From contig JBANSL010000013.1 of NCBI GenBank assembly GCA_037127255.1, positions 26,631,688 through 26,695,687 on the forward strand: a stretch of 64,000 nucleotides of DNA, written 5' to 3'. Shown here piece after piece: positions 1 to 10,730 of this stretch (its first letter is position 1; the number at the start of each line of letters is the position of its first letter). Both the position numbers and the translations under genes were made by a program. This stretch comes from Persicaria tinctoria. Lineage: Eukaryota > Streptophyta > Magnoliopsida > Caryophyllales > Polygonaceae. Below the pieces are notes generated by a model that searched no databases, was not told the DNA's origin, and saw nothing but the letters and a program-made list of their open reading frames with translations.

Positions 1-361
1 ATTTTGGATGATGTCAATGGATGCTTTTAATTGAGAAAAAGCATTTGATTTTGATGATAGAAGTTGTGTCCAATTAGTATACCTAGAAAAATCATCTACT
101 ATAGTTAGAAAATATTTTAAACCATTATATGTAGAAGATGAATAAGGTCCCCATACATCTATGTGTATAATATCAAAAGGATGAGCAGTTGAAATAGAAC
201 TTTTGGGGAAAAGACAATTTATGTTGCCTTACTATATGACATACATCACAAAACAAATCAACATTCTGAACACGAACACCAGGTAAAATCTTCATTTTAT
301 TCAATGGTAAATGGCCAATTCTATCATGCCAAAGTAAAGTAGTCTGAGAATTACAAGTCAT
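1..361 (-). pseudogene. Ty1/copia integrase fragment (GAG-pre-integrase plus integrase N-terminal part)
   Basis: Read on the minus strand, 361-173 gives a GAG-pre-integrase segment (LWHDRIGHLPLNKM, then CDVCHIVRQHKLSFP with zinc-type Cys/His spacing). After a one-base frameshift near the CCCCAAAA run at about 215-222, the reading continues to the window edge with HPFDIIHIDVWGPY and FLTIVDDFSRYTNW, which is the start of a copia integrase core including its first catalytic Asp. Integrase inserts the retrotransposon cDNA into the host genome. The fragment is cut by the window start and frameshifted, so it is a dead remnant. It is on the opposite strand to the copia RT at 728-2380, so the two are different insertions. 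Confidence 0.8.
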
Positions 362-727
362 TTGATCAGCATAAACATCAAAAGTATCATCCTTTTTGAT
401 AGCGCAAAAGTATCATCCTTAGTAAAATCATAACCTATTGTTTGTGCACATTTAGTTGATATAAGCCAACCTAGTGTTTACCAAGAGCCAGCGGCCATTT
501 CATTAAAGGCCCTGCAAAACACACATTTCTTCATTAAAGAATGCACAACAATGATTTTATTTACATAATTTGCTGACAGACATGCATCAATTAGTTATAT
601 TTGAACTAAGGAATATAAAGAACTTGAACAATCTAGTGCAACAGAATGAAAATAATGCACATGGAGAAAAGATTTATTATGCAATAGATGTAATATTAAA
701 AGGTTTAGGCCCTTAAATAAATCTTGG
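362..727. other. No gene; decayed sequence between two copia fragments
   Basis: The minus-strand reading upstream of the integrase scrap decays into stop codons. A short tandem duplication of the 15-mer AAAAGTATCATCCTT lies at about 379-420. Nothing else is recognisable. Confidence 0.5.
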
Positions 728-2380
728 ATGCATCAATTAGGTCCGTCTTTGGTCACGTCTTCAGGTACGTCTTATCCTTTATCACATTATGTTGACTCAC
801 ATACCTTTACTCCTAGTCACATCAGCTTTTGTGCGGCCATTAGTGCAAATCCGGAACCGACGACATTCCGTGAGACCTTCTGTCATCAACATTGGAGGGA
901 TGCGATGCGTTCTGAAATTGATGCTCTTCATCGCAATGGTACTTGGGAGTTAACTGAATTGCCTCCTCACAAGAAGGCAATCGGTTATAAATGGGTGTTT
1001 CGGGTGAAATACAACTCAGATGGAACCATCGAGCGTCACAAAGCTTGTCTTGTTGCTCTTGGAAATCGTCAGATTGAGGGTATTGACTATTTTGAAACTT
1101 TTTCTATAGTTGCTAAAATGGCGTATGTTAATGTTTTTCTTGCAGTTGCCTCTATTCAGAATTGGGAACTTCATCAGATGGATGTTCACAATGCGTTTCT
1201 TCATGGTGATCTCGATGAGGAGGTCTATATTTCTATGCCGTCTGGCTTCTCTAATACTGGTCCTCGCTGGGTTTGCAGATTCAAGAAGTCCCTTTATGGT
1301 CTTCGTTAGGCTCCCCGAAATTGGTTCTCTAAGCTGGCTTCCGCTCTCTGGCATGTTGGTTTCTCTCAATCCTATGCTGACTATTCATTGTTCTCTTTTG
1401 CTCGATGTGGGATTGTTCTTCATGTGCTTATCTATGTTGATGATTTGATTATTGCGAGGAACAACGCGGCCTCTATCGCTAGATTCAAGGCCTATCTTCA
1501 CTCATATTTTCATATGAAGGATCTAGGCTCACTCTAGTACTTTGTTGGTATCAGGATATCGCGCACTTCTGCTGGTATTTTTCTTTCACATCGCAAATAC
1601 ACCCTCGATATCCTTGGTGAGGTCGGACTCCTTGGATCCAAACCTGCAGCCTTTCATATGGAGCAAAATCACAAACTTGCTCTTGACACCGATCCTCTCC
1701 TTTTGAAGCCGGATCGATATCGTCGGGTTATTGGTCGCCTTATCTATTTGACGATCACCAGACCTGACCTATGTTATTCTATTCACGTTTTGGCTTAGTT
1801 CATGCAGGAACCTCGCCGGGCTCACTGGACAGCTGCATTACGTGTCCTACATTACCTCAAGGGGCGCCCTACTCAAGGCATCTTCCTCTCTCGTCACAGT
1901 GATATTCGTTTTCTTGCTTATTGCGACTCAGATTATGCGGATTTCCCTTTAACACGTCGATCTCTCACTGGATATATTGTCAAGCTAGGGGAATCTCCGG
2001 TCTCCTGGAAGACAAAGAAGCAAACTACAGTCTCTCGCTCTTCTACTGAGGTCGAATACCAATCGATGGCAACCACTTCTTGCAAGCTGGTTTGGCTGAA
2101 GGCTCTTCTCCGTTCTCTCGGTGTTATTCATCACAGACCTATGCGCTTTTGGTGTGACAATCAGTCGGCCATTCATATCGCCACTAATCATGTCTTCCAC
2201 GAACTCACCAAACATATTGAAGTTGATTGCCATATTGTGCGATGTTCAGTCCAGTAACATTGCTCTGTTTCATTTCGTTCTTTGAATCAACTCGTAGACA
2301 TCTTCTCCAAGGCTCTTGGGCAAAAACAGTTTCACTTCCTTTTGGACAAGTTGGGCATTCATCAAACCCATGCTCCAACT
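728..2380 (+). pseudogene. Ty1/copia reverse transcriptase-RNase H pseudogene (Copia-A)
   Basis: One reading frame from 728 to about 2250 encodes a copia [21 protein letters not shown], then [36 protein letters not shown], the catalytic YVDDLIIA, then the RNase H part with CDSDYAD, SRSSTEVEYQSM and CDNQSAIHIATN. It copies element RNA into DNA and degrades the template. Three in-frame TAG codons (1307-1309, near 1537 and near 1797) each sit where the family normally has CAG (LYGLRQAPR, LQYF, LAQF-type positions). A one-base frameshift near 2250 separates the last approximately 130 bp (LVDIFSKALGQKQF). Gag, protease and integrase are missing upstream. The element is truncated and inactive. Confidence 0.9.
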
Positions 2381-2395
2381 TGAGGAGGAGTTTTA

Positions 2396-2557
2396 TGAGA
2401 TATCATATCCTAGTTGTTAATTGAAAGGTCTATCTATATCTTATTTGCTAGATAAAATATCTTAGTAGTTAGATAGAATTTCTCTTATAATTCTATTATA
2501 AATTCTCAAGCAAATCAATGAAAAGCATCAAGCTTTTACCCTCTAAAACGTTCTTCA
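2396..2557 (+). repeat. Putative short 3' LTR of Copia-A
   Basis: Directly after the RNase H end comes a purine-rich stretch (GAGGAGGAG at about 2383-2391), as expected for a polypurine tract. TGAGATATCATATCC then opens a segment of about 160 bp ending in CTTCA near 2557. Such short LTRs occur in some copia lineages. No 5' LTR partner is present, so the downstream edge is a guess. Confidence 0.45.
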
Positions 2558-2559
2558 CC

Positions 2560-4340
2560 CCTCGCATCCTCGGGGAAGGGGGGGGGGATCAGATTCATTA
2601 TTTCTCTTTTGGCTATGCTCAACTACCATGAGCCTTGGACTTTCCCCATTCAGACTCCTCTTGCTCTGCTGCTTTAGGAGGGTGCTCGGCGTTTTTGAGA
2701 TTCTTTCATACTCCTCATCTGCATGCCTTCTTTTCTTGTTTGCTTCTGCATTCTCCTTCTCTTCCACATTAACAACCTTCATCCAGACTTTCTTTCGTGC
2801 AAGGCTTCTATTATTGTTCTTTTTCTTTTTGGCTTCTTTTCACTTCCCTCTTTTTAGCACTGTCCTCCTTGCTAAAATTGTTATGATCTCCATATGTTGT
2901 GGCTCTCTTTTTTCTTTCTCCTTACTCTCTCCATATCCCACTTCCTCCCCCATATGCTTTCCGACTTTCTCTTTCGTTGACATAGTATTAGTCGCCACCT
3001 CCTTTGTGCTCTTCAACATGTTGTCCTCTTCTCTAGCAAGAATCCCGAATGGATTCTCCGTTTATGTTCTATTGTAGTTTCTAACACTGCGATTTCTACC
3101 CCTACTGGGGTGATTGTTGATGTAGTTGGCACAAAAAATCTTCCTCGTTTGCTTCTCCACATTCAGCACATTCATATTTTACTTATCTCTCGAACCACTG
3201 ATTCTCTTATTCGAACGCATCATCGGACCATATTTGTATCCTCCGTTGTTTCCTCCTATCTCTTTTCCTAAGTACTTATCCTCTTTCTTGCCCTCCACAT
3301 CTATCTCCATCTTCTTACCTTCCGCCCCTCCCTTGGCCCTATTTTCACCCCCCAGACTTGGGTGTTAACATTTTTCGGCATATATTGACAGTAGGAGGCG
3401 TAATGGCCATGACAACCACACTTGTAGCATAGTATGCATCCCCTCATACTCAATTGGGCATTTCTTCCCATTAATCGTGATCATCCTCTTTAGAGGTCTA
3501 CTTAGATCGCTCTCCATGCAAATCCAAGCAAATCCGCCTCTATTCGTGTAGAGCGTTTTCGGATTAACCGTAATCGGTCTGCCGACGCCAACTGCCATGC
3601 TCCAGAGTATATTCTCCTTATACCATTGCATCAGCATGTCTGTAATTCTGATCCATGTCAGGGCAAATGATATCACGTTAGTAGTTGAGAAGTTCGGAGT
3701 CCACCTCTTCATGATCAAGCATCTGTCAAAGACTGTCCACGGACCCTTGTTAGCACACTTAAGAGTTCCTGTTCATTCTCAAATCAAACTAGGAAGAAGC
3801 CATTAAGAAGGTCCCTCTCCATCACCGGAAAGACGATCAGGTAGCCCAGGACTTTGAACACGATAACTTTCTTCCAAACTGCTTCAAGGGCCTCCGTAAT
3901 ATCCGGGTCAACTGTAATAACTGGATCTCCTTAAGGTCCATAAGGGAAAGTTGTCATTATCTTTCTTGCCAATAATTTGTTGTCCTCCGGTCTCACTTTT
4001 CGTTGCCCTAGCCCTCCTCCGTTCATAACGTCCTTCCAGGATGGATTTGCTGCTGGGTTTTCCTGGGTGCTCCTTCCCTCCGGATCTCCCATGATCGCAG
4101 ATTCAAGACCGCTCCTTCATACAACGAAGGTTTTGGGTGTGTCTTCAAGAAGCGCGCCCATCACCGTATCACTCTCATGCCCCTGAACCGACGGGTTTGG
4201 CTCCAAGTTTAGGTTTTAAGACGATCCCTCATTCGTCATCGGATGGTTCATCTCCATGTTGGCCAAACTGGCACTCACCGAGCCTTGGGGTGTGTACCTC
4301 GTCGGCGGTGGATCACTCGATCTAGGTAGGGTTTCCATCT
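2560..4340 (-). pseudogene. LINE ORF1 (DUF4283 / CCHC zinc knuckle) pseudogene
   Basis: Read on minus from about 4340, the sequence gives an N-terminal region (METLPRSSDPPPTRYT), a DUF4283-like segment with frameshifts (3720-4200), then 3718-3440 with MKRWTPNFSTTN, ITDMLMQWY, MAVGVGRPI and SRPLKRMITING. This is followed in another frame by a zinc knuckle at about 3370-3432, C-x2-C-x4-H-x4-C (CYKCGCHGHYASYC). The tail at 2782-2555 is charged (KKRRHADEEYER). This order matches plant L1-type LINE ORF1 proteins, which bind LINE RNA. At least two frameshifts and internal stops show it is dead. ORF2 is not present next to it. Confidence 0.8.
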
Positions 4341-4748
4341 TCAGCGAATCGCACGAGTTAGTGTTCACTCTCTCTAATTTAAAATAAAGATTCTTCATAA
4401 CTGCAATTGAGCCATTACACTTAAAGGGTCATTATAAATGTGAAATAAAGATGAAAAATGACATTTTTTAAATTTAAATAATTTAAATTTGAATGGAGTC
4501 CAACCGATTCACCTAGGTCTAGCCACAACTTTGTTTGCACACCAATTAACAGAGTTTATACATTTGATATTATATAAATTTTAAATGAAACAAATATAAT
4601 ATTTTAGTTTAATTATCTTTTAGAACAAGAGTTATTCAATAGCTACTCACTCAAATTTCTCATAGCTTTTGGTTTGCTACTCATAAGTTTTCATCAACTA
4701 CCTTAATAATTATGTTTGTCAAACATCATACTAGCTTATTAACATATA
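4341..4748. other. AT-rich intergenic DNA
   Basis: No reading frame or family signal is seen in this stretch, which leads into the nested MITEs. Confidence 0.5.
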
Positions 4749-4908
4749 TTCCATCTGTTCCATAATTAAAACCATTTTACTTTTTGGCACACATTTTAAG
4801 GAGATAAAACTCTATAAAGTATTACTGTATTTTTTAATCAATTTGTTTTTATAAGTTCATACTTATAACTAACAAGTATGAAATTATTAAAAAATGATTA
4901 AAAAAATA

Positions 4909-5375
4909 CACCATCCGTTAATTAAAATTTGACATTTTACTATTTATGCACGCTTTTTGAGGTGTTAAAAACTATTCCCTCTGTTTGGAAATATAAGTCC
5001 ATTGATTTTTTAGCACGTTTTTAAGGAGTTAAAAACTAGATAAAATAATATTATTTTTATTAATTTGTTTACATAGTCTTATATATTACTAATAAGTATA
5101 TAATTATGTAAAAAAATTAATAAAAGATATACTATTTTATATATTTTTTAACTCCTTAAAAACGTGTAAAAAAGTCAATGGTCTTATATTTCCAAACAGA
5201 GGTAGTATATAAAACATTAAAATTTTAAATATATTTTTAAAAAATTTCATACTTATTACTATTAAGTATAAATTCATAAAAACACATATAACAAATTTAA
5301 TATTTTATATAGTTTTTATCATTCTAAAAATGCGTGCATAAATAGTAAACGACAAGTTTTAATTAACAGAGCGAG
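4909..5375. mobile_element. Stowaway-like MITE, middle member of the nest
   Basis: Left end CACCATCCGTTAATTAAAA and right end TTTTAATTAACAGAGCGAG are inverted copies. The match extends to TTTACTATTTATGCACG on the left and CGTGCATAAATAGTAAA on the right. TA lies on both sides (4907-4908, 5376-5377). It interrupts the outer MITE and is interrupted by the inner one. Confidence 0.78.
4975..5205. mobile_element. Stowaway-like MITE, innermost member of the nest
   Basis: Left end TTCCCTCTGTTTGGAAATA and right end TATTTCCAAACAGAGGTAG form inverted repeats. TA flanks both sides (4973-4974, 5206-5207). The element is 231 bp and AT-rich with long internal dyad symmetry (GTCCATTGA and TCAATGG arms). Confidence 0.82.
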
Positions 5376-5452
5376 TATTTTATAGCGTTTTCACCTCCTT
5401 AAAAAGCGTGCACAAAAAGACAAACGACTTCTAATTTGGAACGGAGGAAGTA

Positions 5453-6173
5453 TTTAACACAAATAATCTATCGTCTTTAGCTACCCCATCAATGTCATAT
5501 ATTCCACCCGTTATCCTTTTTGGTTTTCTACTCATAAAGCAATCCATCTTTTTGGTTTTTTACTCACAAGTTTCTATCAAACTACCTTAACAATTAGGTT
5601 TGACAAATATCATATTAGCTTATTAATATATATTTAACACAAATAATCAAGGAAAAATAGCAAAAAATACCCAAAATTCATAGGACATTTGCAAATATGC
5701 CTTGTTTTTTACTTTATTACAAAAACACCTAATTTTTTTGCAAAAATGCCTAATAAAATTGCAAGTGTGCCCAAAACAAAAAAAAATATGTGAAATAAAA
5801 AAAACGGATTTTCCTATTTTGTAAAATAAAAACGAAAAAAGAAAAAGAAAAAAAATGAAAAAACAAAAACAAAAAGACCGAAAATAGGAAAAGAAATAAA
5901 AACAAAAAAGGAATTTTTAGCTAAGTGTCCATTTTCTACAAGGCATTTTGCAAAATGTCCACTTTTATTTTCCCTTTTGCAAAATGTCCTAATATTACAT
6001 TTTTGCCCCTCCTTCCCATTTCCTTCCTTCCTTCCCATTTTTATTTTGACCATTGACCGGTCAAAGTCAATGAATTGGTGACACAACTTTGATGACACAC
6101 GAAAAAATTTGGTGACAGTTAGTTTTTTTTTTTACGAAATTTTGGTGACGGTTTTTTTTTTTTTACAAAATTA
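5453..6173. other. AT-rich intergenic DNA
   Basis: Low-complexity A- and T-rich DNA with several A-run tracts near 5810-5910. It contains GGTGACA motifs that foreshadow the following minisatellite. No gene is seen. Confidence 0.5.
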
Positions 6174-7085
6174 GTGTCACCACCTTTATAAGTGGTGACA
6201 CCGGTCAATAACTTTGGTGACACAAACACATATAGGATGATAAACAAATTTTTGGGTGACAAATTTTTTTTTTTACGAGATTAGTGACACCGCTCTATCG
6301 CTGTCACCACAACCCATATCGTTGTCACCACCACCCATATCGATGTCACCACCCTTATTGCGGCTACCACCTCTATCGCTGTCACCGCCCTATCGCTGTC
6401 ACCACTCCTATCGCTGTCACCACCACTCCTATCGCTGTCACCACCACCTTTATCACTGTCACCACCACCTCTATCACTGTCACCACCCTTATTGCGGCCA
6501 CCACCTCTATCGCTATCACCGCCCTATCGCTGTCACCACTCCTATCGCTGTCACCACCACTCCTATCGCTGTCACCACTACCTTTATCACCGTCACCACC
6601 CTTATTGTTGTCACCACCTCTATCGTTGTGACCGCCCTATCACTGTCACCAATCGTATCACTGTCACCACCACTCCTATCGCTATCACCACCACTTCTAT
6701 CGCTGTCACCACCCTTAGTGCTGTCGCCACCTCTATCGTTGTCACCGCCCTATCGGCTATCGCTGTCACCACCACTCCTATCGCTGTCACCACTACCCCT
6801 ATTGCTGTCACCACCCTTAGTGCTGTCGCCACATCTATCGTTGTCACCGCCCTATCGGCTATCGCTGCCACCACCACTCCTATCGCTGTCACCACCACCC
6901 CTATCGCTGTCACCACCACCCGTATTGTTGTCACCACCTCTGTCGCTGTCACCGCCCTATCGTTGTCACCACTTCTATCGCTGTCACCACCACTCCCATC
7001 GCTGTCACCACCACTTCTATAGCTGTATAGTAATAAACAACTTTCTTTACGAGATTAGTGTCACCACCTTTATTAGTGGTGACAC
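6174..7085. repeat. CTATCGCTGTCACC minisatellite bracketed by two copies of one hairpin
   Basis: From about 6291 to 7026 the DNA is a degenerate tandem array of 17-21 bp units around TATCGCTGTCACCACCAC, with units varying by insertion or loss of CAC triplets. The 28-bp hairpins at 6174-6201 and 7058-7085 have identical arms, GTGTCACCAC and GTGGTGACAC, with 8-base loops. Both follow a T-rich stretch with a TTTAC and ATTA context. The long open frames across the array are a by-product of its lack of stop codons and should not be annotated as proteins. Confidence 0.85.
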
Positions 7086-7685
7086 ATGCGGTGTCAAATT
7101 AAAACTTGTCTGAGTGAATTTGTTAAAATGTCTGAGTGAAAATTGATGAAAATTGAATCAAAAGCCTTAGCTTAGCTACGTACCCTGGCTTAACTGAATG
7201 GTTAATTTATTAGTTTGGGGACCTCTCGGCCTTTTTTAGTTTAGTATTTAGTTAACTTCATTCAAGGGTTGAAAAGAGAAACCATGCATCTTAACTAAAA
7301 GTCATGTTAATTATATTATTTTTATTTATCTTATTAATTATTATGCCGAAACCGGTAATTTAGAGCATGTTTGCCGCATCAGAGATTAATCTAGTTTAAG
7401 ATTAAAATCTAGATAAATTATAGCCTTTGTGGATAGATTAAAAGAGTAAATTCTCATTTGACATGAAACTACATATAATTTTGTAAAACTATTTTTTCAA
7501 AAACCGTGACTGTCATTCCTGTATGCAAGTAAATTAAAAGTTGACCAGTCTGATAGGGTTCTTGCCTAAACGATTGCAGTTTTAACTTTTTAACAAAATG
7601 ACACAAATGTTTAGTTTTTCGCAAAAATATTTGTTTAAATTTTATGGGTGGTGATTTTGATCAAATTCATGCATGATATTCAGTA
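7086..7685. other. Intergenic, no feature recognised
   Basis: AT-rich DNA without a supported gene or repeat family. Confidence 0.45.
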
Positions 7686-7965
7686 CTCCCTCCGTCTCGA
7701 AATAGATGTTGTTTTAGACTAGTTGGGTTGTATCAAAATAGATGTCGTTTTAGGTTTTCTAGGTAGGGGATAGTAATGATTTATATTGATTTGTGTGTTG
7801 TTGACTTTTTAAAAGATTTTGATTGGTTAAAAAATGCAGTGGGTATTTAAAAATAATAAAATTTATTTAAAAGGTTAGTGGAATGATGATGTTGATTGAT
7901 GGGTGAGTGTTTTATTAAAAATTGTGTAGAATGCTAAAATAACTTAAATTTTGAGACAGAGGGAG
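7686..7965. mobile_element. Stowaway MITE
   Basis: The 280-bp element starts CTCCCTCCGTCTC and ends GAGACAGAGGGAG, with TA duplicated at 7684-7685 and 7966-7967. CTCCCTCCGTYYC is the classical plant Stowaway terminus. It contains no gene. Confidence 0.88.
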
Positions 7966-8193
7966 TAATTATTTGACAAAAACCTGAAAATCGGGTGTGA
8001 TCTTGAAGAAGACAATCGAGATTAGAGGTGGTTTTCTAAAGTTTCCTCTAACTTATATGATCATATGGAATACTTGTAGATTAGAGGTGCTTATATTTCT
8101 TTGTTTTGAAGCTTTTAACTCTCATTTTACATGACATATGTTGCTTACTGAGCATCATCAAAGACCTTATGACTCACATTTTTTTGTTTATAG

Positions 8194-9428
8194 GAGGTTC
8201 GCAGGCATGGCCATTACAAAGAGGTGGGAAGGATTCTACCCCATGTCGGTCGAAGGAGATGAAAGACATTGACGGGGATGAAGCAAAACGACAAAAGAGG
8301 AAGCGGAAAGCACCTGCCAACGACAAAGTCAAGGGGAAACTCTTCAAAAAAGATGTAAGTGCAATTGTTTGATCATTCTGTCTTTGGTTGTGGTTGAGTG
8401 GATTGCATGAAGTTATTAGCTATTAGTCTATCTTGTATCTCAAATTACTTGCAAATATTGATTTATTTGCAGATACAATATAAGTTTTACACCGGGGACT
8501 CAGTTTATGGAAGAATAAATCTAAATGCAAGAAAGACAATTATTTCTGATATTGAAGAACGTCTTACCCCCGGAGATTGGGAAAGAATTATAAATGGACC
8601 GTTTGGGAAGATCGTAAAGATGATGAAAGAGGTATCATACTCATCCCAGCTTATACATGACAAGCTGCAGAAAATTAAAATACTATGACAAGGTACTAAT
8701 ATCAACATGACAGGGTGGAAAAACAAAATATGTTGACAAGATACTACTAAAAAAATAGACAACAAATTTTTATAAACATGTCAGGATACATAACAAAATG
8801 GAGCCAACTGCAATCAATCAATTGTCGTAGCCGTGAAGTGCACCCGGAATCCTGGTGTTTTGTTCGGTAGGGACCTCATTCACCATCGGTTTTGCAACAA
8901 CAATCCGGTAGGAAAAATTATATAATTTGACATGATAGTTTTGACGACATGACAGGATAATAAAACTAAATTTGACAGGATATTACTTAAATACTGACAG
9001 GAAATATATTTAAACATGTCAGGATATATAAATCTTGAGTCGTAAAGGAAGTCCCACGATAGTTTTTTTAGCACTTGACCGGATATTACCTATAACATGA
9101 CGGGAAAAAGAACATCGACATGGTATTCTTATCCACGTGACAGGATGACAAAATAATTTCTGACATGATGTTACTTACATAATGACAGGATATTTGTTTG
9201 ACCTGTCAGGATATATACTCACATGTTTTCTGATGAAGGGAAAATAAGTGGTGCTTATCAACAAGTTTGGATTCGTTCAGCAGATTTGACAGCTTTGCGA
9301 CGTCTCAGTAAAATGGGTCGTACGGAGTCCATATTGATCGGATTGGATCGTGCTATATCTTGTCGGAATGAGGACGAAGAGATCTACAACTTTGCTGTTG
9401 AAGATTTTTCCAGAATCTACCGATAACA
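8194..9428 (+). pseudogene. Partial gene with DUF1985-like exon, probably cargo of a Mutator-like element
   Basis: Three plausible exons are visible. Exon A (8194-8354) follows a T-rich acceptor TTTATAG, ends at GTAAGT and encodes a basic stretch (KRQKRKRKAPANDKVKGK). Exon B (8473-8688) follows TTTGCAG in matching phase 0 and encodes GDSVYGRINLNARKTIISD, a run rich in ERLTPGDWERI, and FGKIVKMMKEVSYSSQLIHDKL. That pattern resembles the DUF1985 domain that accompanies Ulp1-type proteases in plant Mutator-like elements. Exon C (about 9227-9428) encodes 66 residues ending FAVEDFSRIYR. No start, Ulp1 catalytic domain or full gene is present. The DUF1985 assignment is from motif memory and moderate. 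The MuDR pieces 2 kb downstream support the context. Confidence 0.5.
8850..9226. repeat. TGACAGGATA-rich repeat unit, copy 1
   Basis: This unit matches 10731-11140 almost throughout (shared landmarks: TTTTGCAACAACAATCCGG, AAATCTTGAGTCGTAAAG, CCCACGATAGTTTTTT, GGTATTCTTATCCAC). Inside it, variants of TGACAGGATA and TGTCAGGATA occur about eight times at 20-60 bp intervals. It lies between DUF1985-like exon B and exon C, so it behaves like intron sequence. Confidence 0.75.
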
Positions 9429-9469
9429 TGGCCGAAAATCAACATCTTTGAAAATGTTCACTGTTTGGA

Positions 9470-10137
9470 CGAAAATAATTATCTTTCCATATTTAATTTA
9501 TCATTTTATGCTTATATTTATTTAGGAATAATGTAAATTAGAATAATATCTATTAGTTGACTTTTCAATTAATTGATATTATATCTAATTAGTTTTATCT
9601 TTATTAATTAGGATATTTTTATCTAGTTAGGATTAAGTTTGGCAAGCAATTCTTAGTCGGAAGCCAACCAAACCCTAGTTATTTTTCTATTTAAACGTTT
9701 CATTCATTCAATAAAATTAGATAGAATTGAATTTTTGACAAAAAGTCATATTTGGAGAGTTCTCCTAGGGAGAAACCGAGTTCCCCTGCGTGGGATAGGT
9801 TTCGATGTGTTGTTATTAGCTTGGTTTGCCTTGTGTTCATCAACTTCGCAAGACTTGGTGATCCGGGTATTCACGAGTCTCCTCCTTGTGCCTCCAAGTT
9901 GTCCGCTTGGTTGTGTAAGGTTGTAGAGGCGGGCTTTATAGTCGTTGGTATTTGGTTCCTACCCTCTTAGGAGGCCTGGGGTCTTTATCTCGTTCTATTT
10001 TAGTTCGTATCAGTCCTTATCGGTCGTGTCTTTACTATCAATTTTGAGTCTTGCATCTTGTTTCATTGAGTCTTGGTGTTCTTGAGTCTTTTGCTTCCGT
10101 TCTTGTTAATTCTTGTTTGATTGTCGTAGATCGGGCA
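9470..10137 (+). repeat. LTR-like segment (unassigned)
   Basis: The order TCTATTTAAACG (TATA-like, near 9688), a putative leader, and GT-rich DNA resembles a plant copia LTR inserted between the repeat copies. The segment probably resumes at 10713-10740 after the hAT element. No partner LTR, PBS or TSD was found, so this is tentative. Confidence 0.3.
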
Positions 10138-10704
10138 TAGGGGTATGCATAACCGGGTACCCGACACGAACCGGTTAATCGTGTCGGGTACCCGGAACCA
10201 TTTATGGGATGATTGCTGAACCGTACACGAACCGGTTCAAGCCAGGTACCCGAACCATTTACACGAACCGGTTTCGTGTCGGATACCGTGTTAACCGACA
10301 CGAACCGTTTAGTGTATTTTTAATAAATATTGAACACAAAAAATTTGGAAGTAATGGGATTCGAACCCAACACTTCCATGTTTCTTTTGAAACTCTCCCC
10401 ACACGGCCAACCAATTGAGCTATCATGACTTTGTGATCCTAATTAACTACATCTAATATATATATATATATATACACACACACCTCGCTATATATTTTTT
10501 TTAAAAATAAAAATAAACAGTTCGATGGTTCGTGTCGGGTATCCGGTAACAAGATTTGCCCGAACCATACACGAACCATTAATTTTCGTGTTTTCACGGT
10601 TCGTGTCATTATCGTGTCGTGTCCTTTTCGTGTCGTGTTTTTTCGTGTCGTATCGCCTCGGTTTCGTGTCGGGTCAGTCGTGTCGGTTTTTCTGCACAAC
10701 CCTA
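10138..10704. mobile_element. Non-autonomous hAT element 1
   Basis: Left end TAGGGGTATGCA and right end TGCACAACCCTA are imperfect inverted repeats. The flanks ATCGGGCA (10130-10137) and ATCGGGCC (10705-10712) are 8 bp with one mismatch, the hAT target-duplication length. The element is 567 bp. Its subterminal DNA carries many copies of ACACGAACCGGTT and TCGTGTCGGGT, in both orientations, typical of transposase-binding subterminal repeats. There is no transposase. Confidence 0.8.
10347..10428 (-). other. tRNA-like sequence (Pol III box A and box B) inside hAT element 1
   Basis: On the minus strand, 10422-10411 reads TAGCTCAATTGG, matching the tRNA box A consensus. 10368-10356 reads GGGTTCGAATCCC, a perfect T-arm/box B stem-loop. 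Between them lies GTTTC-AAAA-GAAAC, a small hairpin where the anticodon arm would be. The acceptor ends do not pair as a tRNA (5' side GTCATGAT against 3' side TTACTTCC), so it is a tRNA-derived relic rather than a working tRNA. Confidence 0.55.
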
Positions 10705-10730
10705 ATCGGGCCACCCTACGGCTAACCCCG

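Larger units (their letters stand above)
4749..5450. mobile_element. Stowaway-like MITE, outer member of a three-deep nest
   Basis: The left end TTCCATCTGTTCCATAATTA pairs with the complement of the right end TAATTTGGAACGGAGGAA. Both ends are flanked by TA (4747-4748 and 5451-5452), the target duplication of Tc1/mariner-type Stowaway elements. Inner arms also match (an ATTTTAAGGAG-like arm on the left, CTCCTTAAAAAGCGTG on the right). It has no coding capacity and is split by the element at 4909-5375. Confidence 0.75.

Noticed and set aside
26..2250. Treating 1-361 and 728-2380 as one copia element
   Set aside because: The integrase scrap is on the minus strand and the RT on the plus strand, and no inversion breakpoint is visible, so separate insertions are simpler.
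6256..7113. Open frames of up to 285 codons (SLSPPPLSLSPP and TTPIAVTT repeats)
   Set aside because: They are translations of a stop-free minisatellite on both strands and in several frames, with no start context or non-repeat domain.
10350..10422. A functional tRNA gene
   Set aside because: Box A and box B are good, but the acceptor stem does not pair and no proper anticodon arm can be drawn, so only a tRNA-like relic is claimed.
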